A DNA stretch of 64,000 nucleotides, from the NCBI RefSeq assembly GCF_000003195.3, contig NC_012877.2:17849344-17913343 (forward strand), read 5' to 3'. Below the pieces are notes generated by a model. It had not been told where the DNA came from, ran no database searches, and saw only the letters and a list, made by a program, of their open reading frames with translations. Positions within the stretch are counted from its first letter, which is position 1. Every line of letters starts with the position of its first letter. This document shows positions 33,945 to 42,826 of the stretch, piece by piece. The DNA is from Sorghum bicolor (Eukaryota; Streptophyta; Magnoliopsida; Poales; Poaceae). Both the position numbers and the translations under genes were made by a program.

Positions 33945-36197
33945 CTATTGTTGCTCCCCCTCGCCTGTGGCAACTGGTTCTTCTATGGGCTCCTGAAGGA
34001 CAGGTTCCTCATTTTCATCTGTTGTCGCCACAGGAGAGTGAGCAATTGTTTCTGGCATCACAGTGTTGGGCACTGTCGGTGCATTCACGATGGGTAATTC
34101 AAAAAATGGCTCTTGAATCATCGGAGTGGGCGCATGCACCGATTTACTAGGAACTCTGTTTAGAATGTGAATGGCGGTTTGTAATGCCTCCATCCACAAA
34201 CTTAGCGGTAATGTAGAGTAACTTATCATACTTCGCACCATATCCATCAAGGTACGGTTGCGTCTTTCAGCTACTCCATTCTGCTGAGGCTCGCCCGGTG
34301 TAGAATACTGGGCTACTATGCCATGCTCCTGTAAGAACTTTGCAAAAGGTCCAGGAACTTGGCCATAAGGGGTGTGCCGACCATAGTACTCCCCTCCACG
34401 GTCGGATCTGACTATCTTAATCTTTAAGTTGTGCTGATTTTCAACTTCAGCCTTAAATACCTTGAACTTATCTAATGCCTCTGTTCTTTCTTTAATTGGA
34501 TAAATATACCCAAATCGGGAGTAATCATCTGTGAATGTTATGAACGAGTCATAGCCATCCATACTTTTCACAGGAAACGGTCCACAGATGTCCGTGTGGA
34601 TTATTTCTAAAATCCCTGTGCTTCTTTTGGCATTCTTTTTGATTTTCTTTGCAAATTTTACTTTAATGCAGTCTATGCATTGATCTAATTCTGGGAACTC
34701 AAGTGGAGGAAGAATTTCATTCTTTACTAATATCTCTATTCTCGCCCTCGAAATGTGGCCTAAGCGACAATGCCATAATTTCGACGATACATCTTGAGTT
34801 CGCTTTCTTTTTCTATTCGCATTCTGAGACAAGGACGTATTTTCTGTAGCATCACATACGGAATTCACTGTTTCACGAAGCGATAATAAATAAAGATCTT
34901 GTTGTTGGAATGCAACACCAACACAGTCATTATTACAATAAATCTGGCACTTGCCATCACCAAAATGACAAGCAAAATTATCATCGTCCAAATGTGAAAC
35001 ACTAATCAAATTTCTCTGAAGCGAAGGAACATAAAGGACATCTCTAAGTAAAAGTGTGAAGCCACTAGCAAGCTCCAGGGAGACATCGCCAACAGCTTCA
35101 ACATCTGCTCTGACTCCATTCGCCACTCTAATGTGTCTTTCTCTTCTTGCTGTCGTCCTTGTCGAGCTGAACCCCTGTAAAGAATTAGCAACATGAACAG
35201 TTGCACCTGAGTCAACCCACCAAGTGGATTTAGAATAACTTATATACAGGGATTCATTTACAAAGGTAATAATATTCTCACCACATGATCTGAGTTTCAT
35301 CTGTAGCCAATCAGGGCATCTTTTCTTGTAGTGTCCTTCTTTCTTGCAGTAGAGACATTGGTTTTGGTTCACTACAAACTGGTTCTGTTGAGGGAGATGC
35401 TGCATGGTAGGCTGAGAATGGTTCTGGCCCTGGTGCTGGGTGGAAGGCTTGCCCTGTTGCTGCATAGGGCCCTTTCCCTTGTTCTTTGAAGGAGAATGGT
35501 AAATCTTTTTCTTGTTGTCCCTCAAATGGTTGATTGAACCACCATTTGAAGCTTTGATTCTCTCTTCTTCTTGAGCACACATAGCAATAGTCTTTTCTAA
35601 GTCCCATGTTTCTGGTTGCATGTTGTAGTTAACAACAAAGGTTTCAAATTCTTTTGGCAACGACGCAAAAACCAAATGAACAAGGAAAGCATCAGTAATA
35701 GTGAGATCCTTGAACTTTTTGATTTTAGATGCGAAGTGACTCATTCTAAGGATGTGCTCTCTAATACCAGTGCCACCACCAGTATATTTCTGTGAGATCA
35801 GTTCTTTGATCATTTCTGTTGCATACGTTTTTGTAGAGCCAGTAAACTGCCTCTTTATAGTATCTAGGTAATCTTTAACGCTGTCTACTACTGGAATGGA
35901 ATCTGATATGTGAGACTCCATCGTGTTCTGTACAAGCGTTTTACATTTCTTGTTTGCTGATTCCCACTTTTTCTTTTCAAGGTCATAAGACATCTGGATG
36001 GGAGCAAACTCTCTTTCTCTTTTCTGCCATGCATCATCTGTCTCATCTGTTGCCCGCACAGGTGGCACGGGCTGGACGGGACGCTCTATGTCAAGGACCC
36101 AGTCCACCTCAGCAAAGGTGAAGGCCATGTCGATCTTTTTCCTCCACTCAACGTAGTTGTCCCCTTTGAGTGGTGGAATGCTGTTGATGAACGTCAT
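33945..36197 (-). CDS. Copia K gag, protease and integrase, ended by an in-frame TAG
   Basis: I prefer the start at ATG 36197 (MTFINSIPPLKGDNYVEW, the usual copia gag start); the frame is open 37 codons further upstream. In order: a gag domain, a CCHC knuckle (CLYCKKEGHYKKRC), a protease with WWVDSGATVHV, and a GAG-pre-integrase zinc region (LWHCRLGHISRARIE...CIDC). The integrase core carries HTDICGPF, SDRGGEYYGR and GEPQQNGVAERRNR. After NRVPSKSV the sequence jumps to a P/E-rich linker. The normal integrase C-terminal region is missing, so an in-frame deletion is likely. TAG at 33945-33947 separates this from the RT in the same frame. Confidence 0.88.
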   Translation of the reverse strand: MTFINSIPPLKGDNYVEWRKKIDMAFTFAEVDWVLDIERPVQPVPPVRATDETDDAWQKREREFAPIQMSYDLEKKKWESANKKCKTLVQNTMESHISDSIPVVDSVKDYLDTIKRQFTGSTKTYATEMIKELISQKYTGGGTGIREHILRMSHFASKIKKFKDLTITDAFLVHLVFASLPKEFETFVVNYNMQPETWDLEKTIAMCAQEEERIKASNGGSINHLRDNKKKIYHSPSKNKGKGPMQQQGKPSTQHQGQNHSQPTMQHLPQQNQFVVNQNQCLYCKKEGHYKKRCPDWLQMKLRSCGENIITFVNESLYISYSKSTWWVDSGATVHVANSLQGFSSTRTTARRERHIRVANGVRADVEAVGDVSLELASGFTLLLRDVLYVPSLQRNLISVSHLDDDNFACHFGDGKCQIYCNNDCVGVAFQQQDLYLLSLRETVNSVCDATENTSLSQNANRKRKRTQDVSSKLWHCRLGHISRARIEILVKNEILPPLEFPELDQCIDCIKVKFAKKIKKNAKRSTGILEIIHTDICGPFPVKSMDGYDSFITFTDDYSRFGYIYPIKERTEALDKFKVFKAEVENQHNLKIKIVRSDRGGEYYGRHTPYGQVPGPFAKFLQEHGIVAQYSTPGEPQQNGVAERRNRTLMDMVRSMISYSTLPLSLWMEALQTAIHILNRVPSKSVHAPTPMIQEPFFELPIVNAPTVPNTVMPETIAHSPVATTDENEEPVLQEPIEEPVATGEGEQQ

Positions 36198-37502
36198 CAA
36201 TGAGTAAGCTCCTGAAATACAAACCTCTGGGTGAGAACATAAATAATCACAATTGTATGCCTTAGTATCAACGTTGGTCAAAATTAAAACATACAACTGT
36301 TTATGCAATAAAACTATATCACCGTTGGGCAGAAATAGAATTAATGCATAATAATCTTTTAATTACATCATAATAATGCCATTAATCAACGTTGGTCAGA
36401 ATAATAACAATATTATAATAATCTGGAAAACATATCTATTTTCAAAATTAAATTCTCCCGTTGGTTCGAATTTAATAGTGAAACAAGTATCTGTAAATAC
36501 GCAGCGGAATCTTTAATAATTTCTTTATCTATTTTCTAGAAACATCTGAATACTTTACTATTCTCTGAATAAAATTATCGTTGGACCAAAATTATACAGA
36601 GAAAAGTAATAAAATCTATGCAAAATTTAATTAAATATGCATAAAACTGCTTCTGGAAAAAGAAAAAAGGAAAAACTGTGTGATTTCTTGTGTGGATGGC
36701 CATTTCGGCCTGGGCAAACTCGCGGCCCACGCGGCTGCTCGCGCGCGCGGCCCGGTAGCAGCTGGCGCACGCGCGGCCCAGCGAGCCCAGCAGCGCGTTT
36801 TTTTTGATTCTGTGTTTCGGCCCAGTGGGAAAAATCGGCCCACTACCGAGCTGTGCGCAGCGCTGCCCCGCGCCCAGGCCGCAACCTGGGCCTGGGCCGG
36901 CAAAGTCGTCCCCCGCCTGGGCCGATTCTGGCCCAACGCGGTGGCGCCCGATCTGGACCGTTCATCTATATCCAACGGCTGAGAGCGAAAATCGGTGGTA
37001 TAAAAAAGCCCCCAGCAGCCGGCCCCCTCAAAACCCTAGCTCATTTCTCCATTTCCCTTCTCTCTCTATACTGCGCCGCACTCAGCAGCAGCAGGCCACC
37101 GGCGGCGGCGGATGGCCGCCATCGGACCAAGTCCGGCCGGTGCTCCCTCCTTCTCTCCCTTCTCTACCGTGCCGCAACCCTCTGTTTCTTTCTCCCCATC
37201 TTCTACTGCTGTATAGGAGCAGCAACACGGCCGGCAGAGGAGGCCGTGGATGGAGAAGCCAGCACCGTCGCGGGCCCCTTCGCCGGCGTGCGCGCTCCCC
37301 ACTGGGTGAACGCACCGCCGTCGAATGGCCTCGTGTCGGCGCTTTTGTCGCGTGTCCGTTGGTTGGTGACGGTGAGAAGCAGGAAAAAAAATTCTAGGGT
37401 TAGGGTTCTATGTTCTTGATCTCGATCTAGTGTTCTGGATTCGAAACAATTTATTTTCTTTCTTCTGTTCCCGAGATCTAGATCTACTAACTAGATAGGC
37501 GA
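36198..37502 (-). other. Long 5' leader of copia K with an embedded GC-rich, gene-leader-like segment
   Basis: The stretch between the primer-binding site and gag is about 1.3 kb. The part next to gag (36310-36660) is AT-rich and repeats a CGTTGGNC-like motif. The part at 36680-37400 is GC-rich. Read on the plus strand it resembles a plant gene start: ATCCAACGGCTGAGAG, then TATAAAAAAG (36999-37008), AAAACCCTAG and a pyrimidine-rich leader with possible short frames (36853-37419). It may be captured host promoter DNA in antisense to the element. Confidence 0.55.
36999..37008 (+). promoter_or_regulatory. Possible antisense TATA box inside copia K leader
   Basis: TATAAAAAAG lies about 20 bp after the CCAACGGCTGAGAG element and about 25 bp before AAAACCCTAG, the arrangement of many plant housekeeping promoters. 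It is on the strand opposite to the copia genes. Confidence 0.4.
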
Positions 37503-37511
37503 CTGATACCA
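37503..37511 (-). promoter_or_regulatory. Primer-binding site of copia K
   Basis: On the minus strand TGGTATCAG follows the 5' LTR end after one base. It is the complement of the 3' end of initiator tRNA-Met, as in most plant copia elements. Confidence 0.88.
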
Positions 37512-37512
37512 T

Positions 37513-38036
37513 TGATAGACATAATCTGTTCATAGGATCGACTAGCAGTAGATCTAGGTGGGTATGTTCTTTGATTTGTAAACAACATATGCATATCCTT
37601 ATACAAGATCTAATACAAGAACTGTAAATACAAGGATTAAATAGATCGGGATTAATAGGATTAGACCGTCGACGGTAGGAGCAGCAGGGGCGGCGGAAGA
37701 CGATCCCGAGGCCATCACGTCAGTGGCGGGGTTGATCTTCGACGACGTCGGTGGTGGCAGTGATGCGGACGTCGAGACGGCGCAGATCCGGCGTCGGTGA
37801 GTCTTCCCGTCGCTGGCTGCGCTCCCTGGATCGGTTAGGGTTTCTAGGGTTTGGATGTCGGTTGGGAGGAGTGGCAACTGTTCAAGTCGTGAACAGTGCC
37901 GCCGGCCCCCACCTCTTATTTATAGCGCAGTGCGACGGGGCCCCACCAACCATATAGGGTTGGGCGCCCCCGATCAGGGCGCGAGTCAAGGCCCAATAAG
38001 GCCGTTGGGCCATATTAGTGGGAGATCAAACCAACA
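37513..38036 (-). repeat. Copia K 5' LTR
   Basis: This is the second 524-bp LTR. Differences from 31547-32070 by eye are seven substitutions and no indel. The TATA box (minus strand CTATAAATAAG) is at about 37916-37926 and would drive the element transcript leftwards. Confidence 0.93.
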
Positions 38037-38079
38037 AGGAAATGATTGCTAATTCCTTTGTACCTTCTTAGGAGAAAAA

Positions 38080-41000
38080 ATGTCAAGCGCAAGAGGAAGG
38101 GGTAATGAAGCTGATGGCATGACTGAGTATGAGAGGCAGAAATGGGAACATGTTGCAAGAAACCAAGAGAAGATGGATTCCCTTGGTGTTCGTGAGCTAA
38201 GAGCTGCACTCAAGCCTGCCCAACCAACTAAAAGAACAAAGGTTAGCCATGTACAATAGTGTTGGAACAATTATAAATGAGTATGAATACAGATAATAAT
38301 TTTAGATGGCATCCCTGCAACATTTGATCGAGAAAAACAGATCATTCAGTATAGCTGCAGCATTATTATACTAAAAGAATTTCACAGCTGCTTCATTTTG
38401 TTCTCTATAAACCACAATGTCTAACGTTTGTGTTAATATATTTAACCAAATTTACCATGATTCTTTAGAATCACTATAAACACACAGATTGAGCCTTCCA
38501 TGTGTATTTTCCTGTAGAGAAATCATAACACAAGTGATGCAGCCATTGAACATCATAATTTGCGACCAAGACCACAACGAAATTATGTAGAGTCTGCAAA
38601 TGAGTAGATAACTGATGATCCTGATTATGAACTAGTTGGGGAATTATTATGTAACAATAAATGTTTGTATTTCTAAAATTTCTAAGGACATTTGTTGCTG
38701 TTTCTTGCTATAGTTTCTAAGAACATGTGCTATTTTTCTAAAATTTTCAGATTTATGTTTTCATCTGTATAGATTTGCACAATGGTACTTATAAGAGGAA
38801 AGGAAGGGGCATCACCACAATGAATGACATATTCTCAAGGACAGCTGATATGCCTAAAATAAATCTCAATCAATATGGTCAGCCTGTAGCAGATGATTGT
38901 AGGAAGTTTGCTAGTGCGATTGGCTGTCTAGTGAGAAAGAAATTACCAGTTGGATTTAACGATTGGAGGGCTGTTCCCCTTGGAAAGAAGCTTGAAGTTT
39001 GGGATAACTTGCAGGTAATTGTCTGACCTTATGGAAGTTATCCAATTCATAGCAGCAAGTATAATATGTGCAGAATAACAACTTAGTACAACTTGTATAT
39101 TATCTAATGGCTCATTTCCATTGGAAAATTAGGCATTCTATGATGTGGATGCTGCTGCCAAGAATTGGTTTATGGATACAGCTGCAAAGAAGTGGAAGGA
39201 CTACAAGGCAGACTTAAAAGACAAGTATTTTGATGAAATATTAACAGATGAACAAATGAAGGAAAGACTTAAAAATATATTAAATGATGAAGACTTGAAT
39301 GATCTTATTATGTTTTGGAGGTCTCCTGAATATCAAGTAAGCTAAAGTTCATATCAAAATCTCTTTTCTATTGCTTGTCTATGATTGTGCAAGTCATAAT
39401 TTCTACCATAGGCTCCCACTGAAAGAGGAAAATCAAATAGTGCGAAGTTGAGGGTTCATCATACATCTGGAAGCATTAGTCATGCTTGTCGTAGTTATAA
39501 TTTGGTACTGAATTCTATCATTTTACTCACCAATTATATTATTTTATGGCCTTTCATGTATACATGGTTATAAAACCTGTAGGGTAAAACACTTGGACGT
39601 CCCCCTCAAAGAGATGAAGTGTATATTAATACACATACAACAATGAATGGTGTGCCTTTAAGGGAGGCAGCAGGAACGATTGTAAGTTTTATCAAAAAGA
39701 AACATGAATATGTTGTATACACTTTATTTATTCATGTCTTGTAGGATGAGCTTAAAGCCATTGTTGAAGCTCAACTAGAGTCGAAGGATAAAAAAATTCA
39801 AGAAGGCCAAGAGGACATGTTCGTGTTTTGGGTCTGGGACCAACTCCCCAAGAGGTTGGTACCCCAGGGCTCAAAGCACTCATGTCAACAAGGATGCAAA
39901 TGGAAATTATTGCTCGACAGAATGCTGAAAGTAAGAATAGAGCTCTTGAGCAACGTATTTTGGAATTGGAAGAGGAAAGGTTGGCACAAGTAAGGACAAA
40001 TGTTGAAGTCCTGTCACAACATGGTTCTAATTCAAGACAATATGCGGTATAGAACTTGGAATAAATTATGTCTTTACACATCTTAATGTGCCCATATATT
40101 TCACTGATCGAAGCTAATAAATAGTATTGTTATGATTCTTGTGTAGAGTCTGACACCTGAAGAACATATCGATGAGGCACATAATGATCCTCAGCCTAAA
40201 AATTATGATAATTATGTATAGGATGAAGAAAATGATCGGTATGGAGAGGAGGACGAGGACCTGCTTCCATGTAGGCATGGTGCAACCCAATCAGCTATGA
40301 ACATAACAACACCAAATGTTCACCCTTACAAATCATTTATGTGTGATTTAAAAAATGTTCCCTTCTCCACAATTCTCATAAGTGAATTGTTTATTTCAGG
40401 TTCAAATTGGAGAGAACTTGACCCCCATTAGGCCTGCTGTAGCTGTCTGGTCAGCTATGCACATGAATACTGCACCAAGTGATATCCACCCTTGCTTTGC
40501 AAACGATTCACATGTAGTCTTGCTATGCTGCTGCTATGTTTTTCTTTATGACTTTAGATATGTTCCATGTTTTATAGTTCTCATTAGTGCATGATTTCTT
40601 TTAGGTTGCGGCACAAGAGAGCTTGCTGCCCCCTAGGACTGTTGCAGCCCGATCAACTATTAACATGACCACCTCAACAAATGATACACATGTAGTTTTG
40701 CAATGCTGCAACAATATTTCTCTATGATTTAAATATGTCCCATGTTTTATAATTCTCATTAGTGCATGATTTGTTTTAGGTTGTAGCACAAGAGAGCTTG
40801 CTTCCCCCTAGGACTGTTGCAGCCCTATCAGCTATTAACATGACCACTACAACAAATGATAGACGTATAATTTTGCAATGCTGCACAATATTTCTCTATG
40901 ATTTAAATATATTTCATGTTTTGCAACTCTCATGACTGTATCTTTACTTCAGGCTAGAATTGGTGAGAGCTTGCTGCCCCTTAGACATGATGTGGCCCAT

Positions 41001-41516
41001 TCATCTAGGAACAAGAGAACTACACCAACAAATGATGGCCCTCGCTTTTCTCATGATAACCTTGTAATTTTATTGTCTTCATGCATTAATTTATGGTTCC
41101 ATATATGTTGCTTTAAAATTTTTATGAGCGCATTATTTATTTTAGGTTGGCAGCGATGTGATATTATTTGCTATGTTGAGATCTGATTTAGCTGTGGCTA
41201 GGGGAACAGTCACATCAACTAATCCAAACACCATGGTAGGAGGCGAGCCTCTTGGGAATGAATACTGTGAAGTAGTTGTTAATGTTGTGATGAAAAGAGA
41301 TGCTCTGCTGCCCCGAGCTTATGGCGATGTGCAGACTATGGCTAGTGCTCTCAAGATGACCATCGCATGGCCATACAATAAAGTAACAAACTACACTTGA
41401 CATAATTTTTATTTTGCTATGATCTAAGATGCATGACCAATGTTCCTAATTATTAATCCTATATGTGTAGATTAAGGAATGCAAGAAGAAGGCATCTGGA
41501 CCTCTCAAGAGCACAG
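38080..41516 (+). pseudogene. CACTA TNP1/TNPA-type accessory gene (Transposase_24-like), multi-exon, decayed
   Basis: Readable exons: 38080-38241 (MTEYERQKWEHVARNQEKM), 38518 on, 38773-39014 (INLNQYGQPV, RKKLPVGFNDW), 39133-39336 (WKDYKADLKDKYFDE), 39412-39504, 39583-39681 (GKTLGRPPQRDEVYI), 39745-40046 (coiled coil), 40147-40340, a set of small repeated exons, 41146-41382 (LGNEYCEVVVNVV...) and a short last piece after 41470. Most have GT and AG borders. This matches the plant Ptta/En/Spm Transposase_24 family, the DNA-binding partner of TNP2. Defects are TAG in exon 2 (after SANE), a length of 302 nt in the coiled-coil exon (frameshift near 39820) and TAG at 40219-40221. The copia insert lies just upstream. 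Confidence 0.85.
40400..41064 (+). repeat. Tandemly duplicated small exons with their introns
   Basis: Four related exon units are present: 40400-40513, 40605-40691, 40780-40866 and 40953-41064. Each encodes a variant of (V/A)-x-x-x-E-(S/N)-L-(L/T)-P-x-R followed by an N/T-rich tail (for example QESLLPPRTVAA). The two middle units are 87 nt, 175 bp apart and nearly identical including the intron (TCTCATTAGTGCATGATT). All keep the same intron phase. In the third unit the donor GT has become AT (40867). Confidence 0.85.
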
Positions 41517-42529
41517 TAGGTATGTTCCTAATTTTATTTCATCAAACTGTAAAACATAGTGCCAATTTGTAATATCCTAGTGAGCAAATTGAGCACATAG
41601 AAATAATTTTCGAAGGCAAATCTAACATTCTGTTCGTCCTCAACTACTGATTTAACTCACTGTTCTACTACTATAGAATTGATGATTTCAGCACATAGAA
41701 AAGTTAGAAACCAGCAGTCTTGTTTATCTGAATAGGAGCAGAGGCGCTCTTCCCTTTCTCTTAGCTAAAATTACTGCTCAGTTTTGTTTATCTAAATAAG
41801 AGCAGAGGTGCTCTTCCCTATGGCTTTCATAGTATTTTCTAAGTCATGAACTGCACTCATCTTGTGAAATAGTTCCTGTCCACTAACCATCATATCTTCC
41901 AGACTTTATGTGCTTCTGTGACTTTATGTTCCCATTTTCTCTTTGCTAAAATTACTCTAAGGCACAAACCAGAACCATGTTTCTCTTAGCTGATGTGAAT
42001 TTACTGTTCTAATTTAAACTTCACTGAATGTTACAGACATTTGTCGCACCAAATGAGGTCTATAGTTGCTGATTACATGGTTCTGTTTTTCTGGAAGTGC
42101 TCCAAACTAGCTTTTGACTTGAGTTTCTGGAATATTATTCTGCCGATGGATGAGCTCTACCTTTTGGCAAGTCATTCCTTTTGTCTTTGACTTCTTAGAC
42201 CTAGAAATGAGATTCTGTGCACAAACCTGAGAATCAAAAACACAAAGTACTAGTGTCTAATTCTTTTGGTGCTTGACCTTGCTGGATGTGTGATGTATGA
42301 CAAGACAAAGTACTACTGTAATTCTTTTGGCGCTTGACCGTGCTGGATGTGTGATGTATAGCAAGACAAATACATTTGGTGGTCCACTTTTGCTGGATGT
42401 AATGTAAGGACAAATTTGGATATTATATGTATGTGGCTGTGTATCTTCATGGCTTGTGGACACTATATTAAGATTTCGATAACGTTTTTATATGTGCTCA
42501 AAATTGTATTTTTTTGTACATTAAATTGG
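41517..42529 (+). other. 3' non-coding part of CACTA element C
   Basis: About 1 kb without a gene. It contains a local direct duplication of a block with TTCTTTTGGYGCTTGACC and GTGCTGGATGTGTGATGTAT (42260-42360), and duplicated GAGCAGAGGYGCTCTTCCCT blocks near 41738 and 41800. Both look like replication slippage within the 3' region. Confidence 0.6.
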
Positions 42530-42826
42530 ACTGTTAAACGATCTGTCGCTGTAAATATATGTTGTGTTGAATCATCTATCGCTAATGCATGACAACGAAC
42601 TATCTGTAGCTAAAGATTAGCAATGGAGTATCTGTCGCTATAAATATTCATGGTAATAGACTATCTGTCGCTAAAACTGTTGTGTGACGCCAAAGTTTTT
42701 TAGCGGCAGCACTTTCTCCGGCTGCAGAAGTCTGTCGCTATAGTTTTTTCGCGCCAGACGGTCTATCGCTGTATGTGCTTTTTGCGTCAGATCTTCTATT
42801 GGCAATCTCGGTGTTGGGGTGTAGTG
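42530..42826. repeat. CACTA right sub-terminal repeat cluster and right end
   Basis: About seven copies of the CTGTCGCTA-like motif lie at spacings of 25-45 bp (GATCTGTCGCTGTAA, CATCTATCGCTAAT, TATCTGTAGCTAAAG, TATCTGTCGCTATAAA, TATCTGTCGCTAAAA, GTCTGTCGCTATAG, GTCTATCGCTGTA). The cluster closes with GTGTAGTG at 42819-42826. It is denser than the left cluster, a common asymmetry in CACTA elements. Confidence 0.85.

Larger units (their letters stand above)
31547..38036 (-). mobile_element. Element K: Ty1/copia retrotransposon (6490 bp)
   Basis: It has two 524-bp LTRs, an initiator-tRNA-Met primer-binding site next to the right LTR, a purine tract next to the left LTR and a perfect TSD AGGAA (31542-31546 and 38037-38041). 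Domain order gag-PR-INT-RT-RNaseH on the minus strand is that of copia. By eye the LTRs differ at seven of 524 positions, so insertion was recent relative to the decay of its CACTA host. It lies between the two CACTA genes. One in-frame TAG and an apparently shortened integrase C-terminus make it unlikely to be autonomous. Confidence 0.95.
25776..42826 (+). mobile_element. Element C: CACTA (En/Spm-type) DNA transposon, about 10.5 kb without its copia insert
   Basis: The left end is CACTAAAAAAATAT and the right end is GGGGTGTAGTG, the inverted CACTA hallmark. Both sub-terminal regions carry many copies of a CTGTCGCTA-like repeat, as expected of CACTA elements. Between them are a TNP2-type transposase gene and a TNP1/Transposase_24-type gene in the same orientation. 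The element interrupts X's gag-protease frame: the gag part is to the right and the protease part to the left. The 3-bp TSD is not clean (TAA or TCT on the left, CCT on the right). Both genes carry stops or frameshifts, so this copy is defective. A copia element (31547-38036) sits between the genes. Confidence 0.9.

Noticed and set aside
40400..41064. Regularly spaced repeats as a CRISPR-like or satellite array
   Set aside because: The units are exons and introns with conserved splice sites in a transposon gene, in a plant genome.
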